From assembly GCF_014651535.1 (NCBI RefSeq), contig NZ_BMXB01000009.1:62001-126000 (forward strand): a stretch of DNA of 64,000 nucleotides, in the 5' to 3' direction. Below are positions 9,482 through 19,413 of this stretch, piece by piece. Position 1 is the first letter of the stretch. The number at the start of each line of letters is the position of its first letter. The notes below the pieces were generated by a model that saw only the letters and a list, made by a program, of their open reading frames with translations, searched no databases and was not told where the DNA came from. This stretch comes from Salinimicrobium marinum. GTDB lineage: Bacteria > Bacteroidota > Bacteroidia > Flavobacteriales > Flavobacteriaceae. The position numbers and the translations under genes are program-made.

Positions 9482-12400
9482 TTAGAATTGTAGTCTTACG
9501 TTAAATCCATATTCTCTTGCAGTTGGGATTGCTCCTGACTGGATTCCCTGGATGTTTCCTGAACTTAATCCTGCTTCAGGATCTGAGTAAGGAATGTTCT
9601 TGTCGATGATCCATAGGTTTCTACCTACTGCAGAAAGAGTGACGTTAGTTAATGAAAGTCTTTCAGCTAAAGTGGTTGGTAGAGAATAGGATAATGTAGC
9701 CTCTCTTAGTTTAACGAAACTTCCATCATAGGTGTGGTATGCATTTGGAGCATATCCATACCCAATCGCATTTGCATAGTTCCCCATTTGGGTTCTGGTA
9801 GTGTTTGCAGAACCATCAGGATTAACTCCTTCAAGAAGTAAACCACCACCTTCAGAAATAGGATCCCTTACAGGATTTCCAAGTTCATTAAGTCCGGCTG
9901 TGTTTGCTGTTACCCCTGTTGCGTAACCGTACCATGTATCAAGGGAGAATATATCTCCACCTTTTTGAATATCAATTAGGAAGCTAAAAGAAACAGCTTT
10001 GTAGGACAAAGTATTGCTAATACCGGCTTTCCAGTCTGGATTAATATCACCAATTGGTTGTGGAGTACCATCTACAACAAATCTTCCGTTATCTGGATTG
10101 ATCACAGGTCCACTTCCATCTTCTAAATAAGTATAATTAGTTCCCCAGATAGTACCATAAGGTTGTCCCACTGTAGCATTAACTGAAATACCTCCCTGAA
10201 GAGATGCTATCTGAAGGTTTTGGTTATCTCCGTAAAGGGATAAAACTTCACTTTCGTTAGTAAACCAGTTGGCATTGATCCTCCATTCAAAATCATCTGT
10301 TCTTACTGGGCTTACATGTAAACTTGCCTCAATACCTTTGTTTTCAACTTCTCCGGCATTTACCCATCTTCTTGTGTATCCGGTTGCAGCCGTAACAGTA
10401 ACAGGCATTAACTGGTCAATAGAATTAGATTGGTATGCAGCCAGGTCAAACCCTAAGCGTCTGTTAAAGAACTCCATCTCCAAACCAACTTCCCAACTCT
10501 TCGTTGTTTCGTTTTTAAGGTCTGGGTTATTAGCTGTACTGTTTACAGAGTAAAGCGGAGTCCTGAAGTTGGTAGGATTTGAATAAACGTTTTGAACCGA
10601 TAGTGGTGGTGCATAATTACCTACTTCTGCATAGTTCGCCCTAAGTTTTCCAAAGGACATCCAGTCGTTGTTAAACAATTCTGAGAAAACAATACTTGTG
10701 GAAACTGAAGGATAAAAATAAGTATTATCACTTTCTGGAAGAGAAGAAGATTCGTCAACCCTTGCAGTTGCATCCAGGAAAAAAGTGTTTCTATATCCAA
10801 AAGAGGCACTTGCAAAATAACCGTTTGTATGTAGTTCCTCAAAATTTTCGGTTGGAGGTACAAGTAAGTTCTGTGAATTTGATAGAGAATACAGCCCCGG
10901 AATTACCAATCCACCAGTAGTACTGGCTCTCATTTCGCGGAATGTTTGTCTTCTCGCAGTAGCACCTAATAATCCTGAAAGGTTAAGGTCTTCGGAAAGG
11001 TCATAATCGAAGTTTAAAAGTAAATCGTAGTTCAGCTCAGTATAGCTTGCATCATATCTCTGATATGCAGAAACACCATTGCTACCTACATTTCTTCGCT
11101 CTTCCCTTAGGTCATTATAAGTATCCATAGACACCCGTCCTGTGGCTGAAAACCAGTCGGTAAATTCATAGTTAAGATTGAAATTACCATATAAACGGTC
11201 TCTTACGTCTGTCTGGTAGTTTTCATATAGCTGCCAGTATGGGTTATCTGTATAGATTGGGCTGAAATTTCCTGCTTCTGCATTTGCATAGTTCCAGGTG
11301 ATGTTTCTTCCGGTTGTGAAATAAGCATCCTTTTGAGCTTCAAAATCTACGTTGTTCTGGTTCCACTGACGCATAGACTGGAAAATGTTGGTTCCACTAT
11401 ACCCAGTACCATAACGTCCTTTACCATCTGTATTTGTGTAGGTAGCAGTAACCCCGGCAGAAAGTTTGTCGGTGAAATCATGAGTAGCTTTAACATCTAC
11501 TGTATTTCTTTTGATGTTACTGTTTGGGAGGATCCCTTCCTGGTCGAATAAGGTGTAACCTAAACGGTAAGTACTTTGATCTGTACCTCCGTCAAGTGAG
11601 ATACTGTGGTTATAAGTAACTCCTGTTCTGAATACAGATTCAGGTCCGTTTTCTGCAGCTGTCCATGGAGTAGCCTGCAGGTAATTTGGAGATTCAGGAT
11701 AAAAAGCATCCCACTGGAAAACCATTAAGCTTGGATCAAATCTTCCTCCAAAGGAAGCATCTTCGGTAAATGGAACTACTAAATCGTCGTTGCCATCACC
11801 ATCTACATCCCATTCATTAAAGTAAGCATCTTCGTTTGGACCATAAAAAGGTCCGTAACCTGCACCGTACTCTTTCTGATACTCAACAAAAGTATCATCA
11901 TCCATTTGAGAGAAGGTAATACCTGAAGAGATGGTCACACCAATATCTTCATTTTTACGTCCTGTTTTGGTAGTGATAAGAATCACCCCGTTTGCAGCAC
12001 GAGAACCATAAAGAGCAGATGCCGCAGCACCTTTAAGGACGTTTACAGAAGCAACATCATCTGGATTGATATCCATAGCAGCGTTTCCATAATCATATCC
12101 TCCTCTACCACTGGTTTGGTCAGATGTGTTGGTGTTCTGGTTACTAATTGGCACTCCGTCCACTACGAAAAGTGGCTGGTTGTTACCAGTCAAAGAAGTA
12201 TACCCACGAATGATGATGTTTGAAGATCCACCAAGGGTACTACTCTTCTTAATATCCAAACCAGATACTTTACCTGATAAGGAGTTAATGAAGTTTCCTT
12301 CTTTTGCAGTGTTTACTTCTGCTCCTGAAACTTCTTCAGTAGCATATCCAAGAGATCTTTTTTCCCTGGAAATACCTAAGGCAGTTACTACTACCTCTTC

Positions 12401-12709
12401 AAGTTGGGCAGCGTCCTGTTCCAGTACCACGTCGATGGTATTTACGTTGGTAACAGGATACTCAACGGTCTGCATTCCCAGATAAGAGAATACCAGCACA
12501 TCGCCCTGCTCTGCCTGGATAGAGTAATTTCCGTCAAAATCGGTTTGTTCACCCCTGGTCGTACCTTTAATAAGTACGTTTACCCCCGGGAGAGGCATTC
12601 CATTTCCGTCGGTCACCGTCCCCGATACCGTCATGCTTTCCTGCGCAAAAGTTATTTGCACGACTAACGCCAGTAATAGCGTTAGAATTCCACTAAACTT
12701 TGTTCTCAT
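9482..12709 (-). CDS. SusC/RagA-family TonB-linked outer-membrane transporter (pair 1)
   Basis: 1075 residues. Signal peptide (1 to about 22, ending TFAQ), carboxypeptidase-regulatory-like domain at about 27-105 (VSGTVTDGNGMPLPGVNVLI ... TDFDGNYSI), the EEVVVTALGISREKRSLGY linker characteristic of SusC proteins, a plug domain (about 120-240, including NVLKGAAASALYGSRAANGV), and a barrel ending in a phenylalanine-terminated strand (GFNVRLQF). It imports the substrate captured by SusD with energy from TonB-ExbBD. It is co-transcribed with susD 10 bases downstream. The same architecture recurs in pair 2 at 53455. Confidence 0.95.
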   Translation of the reverse strand: MRTKFSGILTLLLALVVQITFAQESMTVSGTVTDGNGMPLPGVNVLIKGTTRGEQTDFDGNYSIQAEQGDVLVFSYLGMQTVEYPVTNVNTIDVVLEQDAAQLEEVVVTALGISREKRSLGYATEEVSGAEVNTAKEGNFINSLSGKVSGLDIKKSSTLGGSSNIIIRGYTSLTGNNQPLFVVDGVPISNQNTNTSDQTSGRGGYDYGNAAMDINPDDVASVNVLKGAAASALYGSRAANGVILITTKTGRKNEDIGVTISSGITFSQMDDDTFVEYQKEYGAGYGPFYGPNEDAYFNEWDVDGDGNDDLVVPFTEDASFGGRFDPSLMVFQWDAFYPESPNYLQATPWTAAENGPESVFRTGVTYNHSISLDGGTDQSTYRLGYTLFDQEGILPNSNIKRNTVDVKATHDFTDKLSAGVTATYTNTDGKGRYGTGYSGTNIFQSMRQWNQNNVDFEAQKDAYFTTGRNITWNYANAEAGNFSPIYTDNPYWQLYENYQTDVRDRLYGNFNLNYEFTDWFSATGRVSMDTYNDLREERRNVGSNGVSAYQRYDASYTELNYDLLLNFDYDLSEDLNLSGLLGATARRQTFREMRASTTGGLVIPGLYSLSNSQNLLVPPTENFEELHTNGYFASASFGYRNTFFLDATARVDESSSLPESDNTYFYPSVSTSIVFSELFNNDWMSFGKLRANYAEVGNYAPPLSVQNVYSNPTNFRTPLYSVNSTANNPDLKNETTKSWEVGLEMEFFNRRLGFDLAAYQSNSIDQLMPVTVTAATGYTRRWVNAGEVENKGIEASLHVSPVRTDDFEWRINANWFTNESEVLSLYGDNQNLQIASLQGGISVNATVGQPYGTIWGTNYTYLEDGSGPVINPDNGRFVVDGTPQPIGDINPDWKAGISNTLSYKAVSFSFLIDIQKGGDIFSLDTWYGYATGVTANTAGLNELGNPVRDPISEGGGLLLEGVNPDGSANTTRTQMGNYANAIGYGYAPNAYHTYDGSFVKLREATLSYSLPTTLAERLSLTNVTLSAVGRNLWIIDKNIPYSDPEAGLSSGNIQGIQSGAIPTAREYGFNVRLQF

Positions 12710-13212
12710 TTTTTAAATTTGTTTGAATTAGCCAGTGCCAAATTTGATAATTAATTGTTAACCGAACAACTTTTTTTCAGTTAAACTTCACGTTTATTGC
12801 ATTTAGTTTATGTTATTTAGGCTTTTTTTAACGCTTTTGATGTGTTGCTGGATCCTCCCTCGTGCCAGTCTATCGCTGCTTTCGCCGCTCCTGTCCTCGT
12901 ACTTCTTCAGGTGAACTGATTTTTAATATTATTTTCTTTTTATTTCAGATTAATTTGCCAAATCTTCAGGAATAGATAAGTCTTTTAATAGCTAACTTCT
13001 GCTGGAAACGTAATTTCCGGGGTGAATAGGGTGTAAAAGGAGAGAGCTTTAGGATATAATAGTCTTTGGTGGGGAGTGGATTTTATTATAAAAGAAACAC
13101 ACCTATATAATATGTAATGCAATGCCGGATGTGAGAAAGATCTTTTTTTGTTTGATTTAGTTCAGAAAAAACCCTCTTTAAAATAATACCTCTGAAAATT
13201 AATGAATTAAGA
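12710..13212. other. Long divergent intergenic region between susC and rpsL with a GC-rich block
   Basis: About 590 bases lie between the two start codons. I find no convincing gene. Most of it is AT-rich, but 12841-12915 is strikingly richer in G+C and contains short self-complementary parts: CTGG (12848-12851) with CCAG (12865-12868), and on the minus strand GGCGAAAGC (12886-12878), which could form a GAAA-capped hairpin. Short frames exist there (for example one on the minus strand reading KKYEDRSGESSDRLARGR), but they have no start codon and run into stops. It may be a structured RNA, an upstream regulatory region or a coding remnant. Confidence 0.5.
12739..12769 (-). promoter_or_regulatory. 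Possible promoter for SusCD pair 1
   Basis: On the minus strand a TTG (12769-12767) precedes, by 20 bases, CAAATTTG (12746-12739), which matches the -7 element TAnnTTTG except at its first two positions. It would start transcription roughly 25 bases before the susC start. Weak evidence; a promoter further upstream is equally possible. Confidence 0.3.
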
Positions 13213-13243
13213 TTTGAATATTTGGTTTTTAATTCTACCTTTG
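13213..13243 (+). promoter_or_regulatory. Promoter of the ribosomal protein cluster
   Basis: TTTG (13213-13216), exactly 19 bases, then TACCTTTG (13236-13243): a full match to the Bacteroidota housekeeping consensus TTTG-N19-TAnnTTTG. Transcription would begin near 13250, leaving a leader of about 50 bases before rpsL. No equally good promoter was seen elsewhere in the cluster, so it probably drives most of the transcript through rplQ. Confidence 0.75.
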
Positions 13244-13297
13244 CAAACCCTAAAAAATGGGAGATTATATTTATTAAATAATAGTGTAAAAGAAATT

Positions 13298-13672
13298 ATG
13301 CCAACAATTTCACAATTAGTACGAAAAGGAAGAGCGCAGATTACCAAGAAGAGTAAATCGGCTGCTTTGGATTCGTGCCCTCAAAGAAGAGGGGTTTGTA
13401 CACGTGTTTACACCACTACACCTAAGAAGCCTAACTCTGCAATGCGTAAAGTTGCAAGGGTAAGGTTGACTAACGGTAAAGAGGTGAACGCTTACATTCC
13501 CGGAGAAGGGCACAACCTGCAAGAGCACTCGATAGTATTGGTTAGAGGCGGAAGGGTTAAAGATTTGCCTGGAGTTAGGTATCATATCGTGCGTGGAGCT
13601 TTAGACACCGCTGGTGTTGAAGGTAGAACGCAGCGTAGATCTAAGTATGGTGCAAAGCGACCTAAGAAGTAA
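13298..13672 (+). CDS. rpsL: 30S ribosomal protein S12
   Basis: 124 residues. I use the ATG at 13298 (MPTISQLV), which matches the family start; an upstream frame to 13214 would begin before the promoter's -7 element. The decoding-centre loop [14 protein letters not shown] carries Lys43 and the second loop [14 protein letters not shown] carries Lys88; both are the wild-type residues whose change gives streptomycin resistance in other bacteria. Asp89 is the residue methylthiolated by RimO in E. coli. First gene of the cluster. Confidence 0.97.
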   Translation: MPTISQLVRKGRAQITKKSKSAALDSCPQRRGVCTRVYTTTPKKPNSAMRKVARVRLTNGKEVNAYIPGEGHNLQEHSIVLVRGGRVKDLPGVRYHIVRGALDTAGVEGRTQRRSKYGAKRPKK

Positions 13673-13695
13673 TTAAAAACTTTTAATGTAAAGAA

Positions 13696-14172
13696 ATGAG
13701 AAAAAGACAGGCAAAGAAAAGGCCACTTTTACCGGATCCAAAATTCAACGATCAGTTAGTAACAAGGTTTGTTAACATGATGATGTGGGATGGTAAAAAA
13801 TCGGTTGCCTTCAAGGTTTTCTACGATGCAATTGCAATTGTGGAAGAGAAGAAACAAGATGACGAAAAGACTGCCCTGGAATTATGGAAAGATGCTTTAT
13901 CTAACGTTATGCCTCACGTAGAAGTACGTAGTCGTAGAGTTGGAGGTGCTACTTTTCAAATCCCGATGCAAATCAGACCAGATCGTAAAGTATCAACTGC
14001 AATGAAATGGTTGATTAGCTATTCTCGTAAAAGAAACGAGAAATCTATGGCGCAAAGACTGGCTGCTGAAGTTCTTGCTGCGGCTAAGGAAGAAGGTGCG
14101 GCTGTTAAGAAAAGGGTTGATACTCATAAAATGGCTGAAGCTAACAAAGCATTCTCTCACTTTAGATTCTAG
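13696..14172 (+). CDS. rpsG: 30S ribosomal protein S7
   Basis: 158 residues, starting [11 protein letters not shown] and containing [17 protein letters not shown] and the [11 protein letters not shown] helix typical of S7. It initiates assembly of the 30S head by binding the 3' domain of 16S rRNA, and in E. coli represses its own operon by binding the rpsL-rpsG junction. Here that junction is 23 bases, too short for the E. coli-type site. fusA follows after 3 bases. Confidence 0.97.
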   Translation: MRKRQAKKRPLLPDPKFNDQLVTRFVNMMMWDGKKSVAFKVFYDAIAIVEEKKQDDEKTALELWKDALSNVMPHVEVRSRRVGGATFQIPMQIRPDRKVSTAMKWLISYSRKRNEKSMAQRLAAEVLAAAKEEGAAVKKRVDTHKMAEANKAFSHFRF

Positions 14173-14175
14173 AAC

Positions 14176-16287
14176 ATGGCACAAAGAGATTTAAAATTTA
14201 CAAGAAATATAGGTATTGCTGCGCACATTGATGCGGGTAAAACTACAACGACAGAGCGTATTCTGTTCTACACGGGGATTAGCCATAAGATTGGTGAAGT
14301 TCACGATGGAGCTGCAACCATGGACTGGATGGAGCAAGAGCAGGAGAGGGGTATCACCATTACTTCTGCAGCGACTCACTGTAAGTGGATGTACCGCGAT
14401 CAGGAATTTACAGTGAATATCATTGATACTCCTGGTCACGTTGACTTTACTGTTGAGGTGGAGCGTTCTTTACGTGTGCTTGATGGGATGGTTGCTCTTT
14501 TCAGTGCGGTTGATGGTGTTGAGCCACAATCTGAAACTGTTTGGAGACAGGCAGACAAATATAAAGTTCCAAGACTTGGATTCGTGAATAAGATGGACCG
14601 TCAGGGTGCAGATTTCTTTAAAGTATGTAACCAGGTTAGGGAAATGCTTGGAGGGAACCCAGTTCCTTTGCAGGTACCAATTGGTGACGAAGTTGACTTT
14701 AAAGGGGTTGTTGATCTTATCTCTAAGAAAGCAATCATCTGGAACGAGGAAGATTTTGGAATGACTTACGAAACCATTGATATTCCTGAGGAATTAATGG
14801 AAGACGTAAATAAATACAGAGCGGAACTTGTAGAGGCAGTTGCCGAATATGATGAGGCTCTTATGGAGAAGTTCTTCGAAGATGAGGACTCTATTACTGA
14901 AGATGAAATTATTGCCGCGCTTAGGGCTGCGACAATAGACATGTCTATTATCCCGATGATGTGTGGGTCTTCTTTTAAGAATAAAGGGGTTCAGGCTATG
15001 TTGGATGCAGTAATGCGTTACCTTCCTTCACCTGTAGATGTTGAAGCCATTGTTGGTGTAAATCCAGATACAGAAGAAGAGGAAAAACGTAAGCCTAACG
15101 TAGATTCTCCATTTTCAGCTTTAGCTTTTAAAATTGCTACAGATCCTTTCGTAGGTCGTTTGGCTTTCTTTAGAGTTTATTCGGGAGCGTTGGATGCTGG
15201 ATCTTATGTTCAGAACAACCGTTCCGGGAAAAAAGAACGTATTTCACGTATCTACCAGATGCACGCAAACAAACAACAGCCAATTGATAGAATTGAGGCT
15301 GGAGATATTGGTGCGGCTGTTGGGTTTAAAGATATTAAAACAGGAGATACCTTAACAGATGAGAAACATCCAATCGTATTGGAGTCAATGTCTTTCCCTG
15401 AGCCTGTAATTGGTATTTCTGTGGAGCCTAAAACAAAGGCAGATGTGGATAAAATGGGTATGGCTTTGGCAAAACTAGCTGAAGAGGATCCAACTTTCCA
15501 GGTTAAAACTGATGAAGTTTCCGGACAAACAATTATTTCAGGAATGGGTGAGCTTCACCTTGAGATCCTGGTAGATCGTTTGAAAAGAGAATTTAAGGTT
15601 GAAGTAAATGAAGGTCAGCCTCGTGTTGAGTACAAGGAAACAGTTACAAAAGTAGCAGATCATAGAGAGGTTTACAAAAAGCAGTCTGGGGGTCGTGGTA
15701 AGTTTGGTGACATTGTATTCAAACTTGGACCTGCAGACGAAGACTTTAAAGGTCCTGGTCTTCAATTTGTTGATGAGATTAAAGGTGGTCGTATTCCTAA
15801 AGAATTTATTCCTTCAGTGGAAAAAGGATTTAGAGAGGCGATGAAAACCGGTCCTATGGCAGGTTTCACCATGGATACTTTAAAAGTAAATCTTTTGGAT
15901 GGTTCTTTCCACCCTGTGGATTCCGATCAACTTTCTTTTGAGTTGGCTGCAAAAATGGGATATAAAGAGGCGGCTAAAAAAGCCGGTGCTGTAATCCTTG
16001 AGCCAATCATGAAAGTAGAAGTGGTTACCCCGGAAGAGAATATGGGTGATATAGTAGGAGATTTGAACAGACGTCGTGGACAGGTAAACAACATGTCAGA
16101 CAGGTCTGGTGCAAAAGTGATCAAAGCTGAAGTGCCATTATCTGAGATGTTTGGATATGTAACTACTTTGCGTACCCTATCTTCGGGACGTGCAACCTCT
16201 ACTATGGAATTCTCTCACTATGCTGAAACTCCTTCTAATATTTCAGAAGCGATCATGAAGGCAGAAAAGGGAACCGCTAACGAATAA
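14176..16287 (+). CDS. fusA: Elongation factor G
   Basis: 703 residues, full length. GTPase motifs are intact: [13 protein letters not shown] (G1, near 17-29), [10 protein letters not shown] (G2), DTPGHVDFT (G3), NKMDRQG (G4) and CGSSFKNKG (G5). Domains II-V follow, with [16 protein letters not shown] in domain IV and [12 protein letters not shown] in domain V. It catalyses translocation, and ribosome recycling with RRF. It is followed directly by rpsJ with no tuf gene, as expected for Bacteroidota. Confidence 0.97.
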   Translation: MAQRDLKFTRNIGIAAHIDAGKTTTTERILFYTGISHKIGEVHDGAATMDWMEQEQERGITITSAATHCKWMYRDQEFTVNIIDTPGHVDFTVEVERSLRVLDGMVALFSAVDGVEPQSETVWRQADKYKVPRLGFVNKMDRQGADFFKVCNQVREMLGGNPVPLQVPIGDEVDFKGVVDLISKKAIIWNEEDFGMTYETIDIPEELMEDVNKYRAELVEAVAEYDEALMEKFFEDEDSITEDEIIAALRAATIDMSIIPMMCGSSFKNKGVQAMLDAVMRYLPSPVDVEAIVGVNPDTEEEEKRKPNVDSPFSALAFKIATDPFVGRLAFFRVYSGALDAGSYVQNNRSGKKERISRIYQMHANKQQPIDRIEAGDIGAAVGFKDIKTGDTLTDEKHPIVLESMSFPEPVIGISVEPKTKADVDKMGMALAKLAEEDPTFQVKTDEVSGQTIISGMGELHLEILVDRLKREFKVEVNEGQPRVEYKETVTKVADHREVYKKQSGGRGKFGDIVFKLGPADEDFKGPGLQFVDEIKGGRIPKEFIPSVEKGFREAMKTGPMAGFTMDTLKVNLLDGSFHPVDSDQLSFELAAKMGYKEAAKKAGAVILEPIMKVEVVTPEENMGDIVGDLNRRRGQVNNMSDRSGAKVIKAEVPLSEMFGYVTTLRTLSSGRATSTMEFSHYAETPSNISEAIMKAEKGTANE

Positions 16288-16298
16288 TTATCAGGAAA

Positions 16299-16604
16299 AT
16301 GAGTCAGAAAATCAGAATAAAACTAAAATCTTACGATCATAACCTGGTAGATAAATCTGCCGAGAAGATTGTAAAAACCGTAAAAAGTACGGGTGCTGTA
16401 GTAACGGGTCCAATTCCGTTGCCAACACATAAAAAGATCTTTACCGTATTGCGTTCTCCGCACGTTAATAAAAAGTCCAGGGAACAATTTCAGTTAAGCT
16501 CTTATAAAAGGTTACTTGATATATACAGTTCTTCATCCAAAACGATTGATGCTCTTATGAAACTTGAATTGCCAAGTGGAGTAGAAGTGGAGATCAAAGT
16601 GTGA
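16299..16604 (+). CDS. rpsJ: 30S ribosomal protein S10
   Basis: 101 residues, starting [20 protein letters not shown], with the [28 protein letters not shown] signature across two adjoining blocks. A 30S head protein; in other bacteria it also binds NusB in antitermination complexes. In this gene order it ends the str-like group and is separated from rplC by 142 bases containing a hairpin, the longest gap in the cluster. Confidence 0.97.
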   Translation: MSQKIRIKLKSYDHNLVDKSAEKIVKTVKSTGAVVTGPIPLPTHKKIFTVLRSPHVNKKSREQFQLSSYKRLLDIYSSSSKTIDALMKLELPSGVEVEIKV

Positions 16605-16678
16605 TGATGCTGCATCCTTTCAAAGGGATGTCTAACATGTCCTGAGCTTGTTGGCGAGGGAAAAACGGAGAAAAATAC

Positions 16679-16715
16679 ATTCAGGATTGGAAGTATTTTC
16701 AATCCTGAATATTTT
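16679..16715 (+). terminator. Hairpin with T run between rpsJ and rplC (terminator or attenuator)
   Basis: Perfect 11-base inverted repeat ATTCAGGATTG (16679-16689) / CAATCCTGAAT (16700-16710) around a 10-base loop, followed by ATTTTT. It looks like a Rho-independent terminator but lies inside a cluster that otherwise continues without a break. It is therefore either a leaky terminator that sets the ratio of the two halves or an attenuator. A second small repeat CATCC / GGATG lies upstream at 16613-16630. Confidence 0.6.
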
Positions 16716-16746
16716 TAAATAAGTAATATTAATTAATAATTAAACT

Positions 16747-17358
16747 ATGTCTGGGTTAATAGGAAAAAAGATTGGCATGACCAGCATTTTTGACGAGAAC
16801 GGAAAAAACATTCCCTGTACCGTTATTGAAGCAGGACCATGCGTAATTACCCAAGTCAGAACCGAGGAGGTTGACGGGTACACAGCTCTTCAACTTGGTT
16901 TCGATGACAAAAAGACTGCTAATAAAGCTGCTGAAGGGCACGCTAAAAAAGCCGGAGCCGCAGCAATGCGCAAAGTCGTTGAATTCAAGGGATTTGAAGG
17001 AGAGCACAAACTAGGTGATAGTATCACCGTTGAGCATTTTACTGAAGGCGAATTTGTAGACGTTTCCGGTATTAGTAAAGGTAAAGGTTTCCAGGGTGTT
17101 GTAAAGCGTCATGGATTTGGCGGTGTAGGACAAGCTACTCACGGTCAACATAACCGTTTAAGAGCTCCTGGTTCTATTGGTGCCGCTTCATATCCTGCAA
17201 GAGTTTTCAAGGGAATGAGAATGGCCGGTAGAATGGGTGGTGATAAAGTAAAAGTAGAAAACCTGAGAATTCTTAAAGTAATAGCCGATAAGAATCTACT
17301 TGTTATAAGTGGAGCCGTACCGGGACATAAGAACTCTTATGTAATCATTCAGAAGTAA
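16747..17358 (+). CDS. rplC: 50S ribosomal protein L3
   Basis: 203 residues starting [19 protein letters not shown]. The long internal loop reads [20 protein letters not shown]; in E. coli the corresponding GSIGQNQ carries the glutamine methylated by PrmB, and here that glutamine is replaced by alanine. L3 nucleates 50S assembly near the peptidyl-transferase centre. Its stop overlaps the rplD start (TAATG), which indicates translational coupling. Confidence 0.97.
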   Translation: MSGLIGKKIGMTSIFDENGKNIPCTVIEAGPCVITQVRTEEVDGYTALQLGFDDKKTANKAAEGHAKKAGAAAMRKVVEFKGFEGEHKLGDSITVEHFTEGEFVDVSGISKGKGFQGVVKRHGFGGVGQATHGQHNRLRAPGSIGAASYPARVFKGMRMAGRMGGDKVKVENLRILKVIADKNLLVISGAVPGHKNSYVIIQK

Positions 17359-17987
17359 TGGAAATAGCAGTTTTAGATATAAAAGGAAAAGAAACAGGTA
17401 GAAAGGCAAACCTTTCTGACGCTGTTTTTGCGATTGAGCCTAATAACCATGCTGTTTATCTTGATGTAAAACAATACCTGGCTAACCAACGTCAGGGAAC
17501 ACATAAGGCGAAAGAACGTGCAGAGATTGCAGGTTCAACCCGTAAGATCAAGAAACAAAAAGGTACAGGTACTGCCCGTGCGGGAAGTATCAAGTCTCCA
17601 ATTTTCAAAGGTGGAGGTAGAGTTTTTGGTCCAAGACCAAGAAGCTATTCTTTCAAATTGAATAAGAACCTTAAAAGATTGGCTCGTAAATCGGCTCTGT
17701 CGATTAAAGCCAATGACAACTCTATTGTAGTTGTGGAAGATTTTTCATTCGATACTCCAAAGACCAAGAACTTCACAGAGGTTTTAAAGGCCTTAGGACT
17801 AGACAATAAAAAATCTTTGATAGTGTTGGGTGACTCAAATAAAAACGTATATTTGTCCTCACGCAATTTAAAGACTTCTGAGGTTGTAAGTGCTTCAGAA
17901 TTAAGTACTTACAAAATACTAAATGCAAGTAATCTTGTGTTTTTAGAGGGCTCTCTAGAAGGAATTGAGTCGAATTTAAGTAAATAA
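17358..17987 (+). CDS. rplD: 50S ribosomal protein L4
   Basis: 209 residues. The exit-tunnel loop is recognisable ([17 protein letters not shown], then [18 protein letters not shown]). In E. coli L4 also represses the S10 operon by attenuation, which makes it the first candidate effector for the hairpin upstream of rplC. It overlaps rplC by one base and precedes rplW by 5 bases. Confidence 0.97.
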   Translation: MEIAVLDIKGKETGRKANLSDAVFAIEPNNHAVYLDVKQYLANQRQGTHKAKERAEIAGSTRKIKKQKGTGTARAGSIKSPIFKGGGRVFGPRPRSYSFKLNKNLKRLARKSALSIKANDNSIVVVEDFSFDTPKTKNFTEVLKALGLDNKKSLIVLGDSNKNVYLSSRNLKTSEVVSASELSTYKILNASNLVFLEGSLEGIESNLSK

Positions 17988-17992
17988 GCATT

Positions 17993-18283
17993 ATGAGTAT
18001 CTTAATAAAACCTATTATTACAGAAAAAGCCACTGCAGATAGCGAACTTAATAATCGCTTTGCTTTTGTGGTAAGTAATCGGGCGAATAAGATTGAAATA
18101 AAAGACGCAGTTGAGTCTGCTTATGGTGTTTCAGTTACTAAAGTTCGTACGATAAATGTCCGTCCAGACAGAAAATCCCGTTATACAAAAACGGGTGTTG
18201 TTACTGGTAAAACCAGTGCTTATAAAAAAGCACTAGTACAGGTGGCGGAAGGTGAAACTATTGATTTGTACAGTAATCTCTAA
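17993..18283 (+). CDS. rplW: 50S ribosomal protein L23
   Basis: 96 residues; starts MSILIKPIITEKATADSE and contains ANKIEIKDAVESAYGV and the NVRPDRKSRYTKTGVV loop. L23 sits at the tunnel exit and is the docking site for the signal recognition particle and trigger factor, which links it functionally to ffh and secY elsewhere in the window. Spacing to rplB is 9 bases. Confidence 0.97.
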   Translation: MSILIKPIITEKATADSELNNRFAFVVSNRANKIEIKDAVESAYGVSVTKVRTINVRPDRKSRYTKTGVVTGKTSAYKKALVQVAEGETIDLYSNL

Positions 18284-18292
18284 GATTAAAAA

Positions 18293-19120
18293 ATGTCAGT
18301 TAGAAAATTAAAACCAATCACCCCTGGTCAGCGATTTAGAGTAGTAAACGGATTTGACGCGATTACTACTGATAAGCCGGAGAAGAGTTTATTAGCTCCG
18401 AACAAAAGATCAGGTGGTAGAAACAGTCAGGGAAAAATGACCATGCGCTATATTGGTGGTGGTCATAAAAAGCGTTACAGAATTATCGATTTTAAAAGGG
18501 ACAAGCACGGGATTCCGGCTACTGTCGCTACTATAGAATACGATCCTAACAGAACTGCTTTTATCGCGCTATTGAATTATCAGGATGGCGAAAAACGATA
18601 TATTATTGCTCAAAATGGACTTCAGGTTGGGCAGAATATAGTATCTGGTGCCGAAGCAGTTGCTCCGGAAATTGGAAATGCAATGCCTTTGGCGAACATT
18701 CCATTGGGTACTATTGTCTCTTGTATCGAGTTAAGACCCGGACAGGGAGCTGTAATGGCTCGTAGTGCCGGTGCTTTTGCTCAATTAATGGCAAGAGAAG
18801 GGAAGTATGCAACCATTAAATTACCTTCAGGAGAGATTCGTAGGGTATTGGCTTCCTGTATTGCTACAATTGGCGCTGTATCTAACAGTGATCACCAGTT
18901 GTTAGTATCAGGTAAAGCTGGTAGACATAGATGGTTGGGTAGAAGACCAAGAACAAGACCGGTAGTTATGAACCCAGTAGATCACCCAATGGGTGGTGGG
19001 GAAGGCCGTTCTTCTGGAGGTCACCCTCGTTCTAGAAAAGGTATTCCTGCTAAAGGATTTAGAACCCGTTCTAAAACGAAATCGAGTAATAAATATATTG
19101 TAGAACGTAGAAAGAAATAA
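18293..19120 (+). CDS. rplB: 50S ribosomal protein L2
   Basis: 275 residues. N-terminal RNA-binding OB-like part ([20 protein letters not shown]), then the SH3-like part and the basic C-terminal extension. The usually near-invariant HPHGGGEGR block near residues 229-237 reads HPMGGGEGR, with methionine in place of the second histidine. The protein is otherwise canonical and lies close to the peptidyl-transferase centre. Confidence 0.97.
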   Translation: MSVRKLKPITPGQRFRVVNGFDAITTDKPEKSLLAPNKRSGGRNSQGKMTMRYIGGGHKKRYRIIDFKRDKHGIPATVATIEYDPNRTAFIALLNYQDGEKRYIIAQNGLQVGQNIVSGAEAVAPEIGNAMPLANIPLGTIVSCIELRPGQGAVMARSAGAFAQLMAREGKYATIKLPSGEIRRVLASCIATIGAVSNSDHQLLVSGKAGRHRWLGRRPRTRPVVMNPVDHPMGGGEGRSSGGHPRSRKGIPAKGFRTRSKTKSSNKYIVERRKK

Positions 19121-19126
19121 TAAGAT

Positions 19127-19405
19127 ATGGCACGTTCATTAAAAAAAGGACCTTACGTTCACTATAAGTTAGAGCAAAAAGTAGCTCAGAACACTGAGTC
19201 TGGAAAGAAAACGGTTATCAAGACTTGGTCTAGAGCCTCTATGATCACTCCAGATTTTGTTGGGCAAACTATTGCAGTACATAACGGACGTCAATTCGTT
19301 CCTGTGTATGTTACCGAGAACATGGTAGGTCACAAATTAGGTGAATTTTCGCCAACAAGATCTTTTAGAGGTCATGCTGGTGCTAAAAATAAAGGTAAAA
19401 AATAA
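19127..19405 (+). CDS. rpsS: 30S ribosomal protein S19
   Basis: 92 residues, [15 protein letters not shown] at the start and the family block [12 protein letters not shown] near the end. It forms a head heterodimer with S13, which is encoded later in the cluster, and contacts the A-site finger bridge. Placed 6 bases after rplB and 8 before rplV. Confidence 0.97.
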   Translation: MARSLKKGPYVHYKLEQKVAQNTESGKKTVIKTWSRASMITPDFVGQTIAVHNGRQFVPVYVTENMVGHKLGEFSPTRSFRGHAGAKNKGKK

Positions 19406-19413
19406 TTGAAGCT

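Noticed and set aside
12841-12915. SRP (4.5S) RNA in the GC-rich block
   Set aside because: The minus strand shares CAGG and AGCAGC with the SRP apical domain, but the apical stem UCC-GGAA-GGA is not formed and the flanking arms do not pair into the expected long hairpin.
12800-12930. Short coding frames on both strands of the GC-rich block
   Set aside because: None has a credible start codon or ribosome site; they end after a few dozen codons and match no protein I know.
13214-13297. Longer rpsL product starting at 13214
   Set aside because: The extra codons overlap the promoter -7 element, and S12 proteins start at MPTISQLV.
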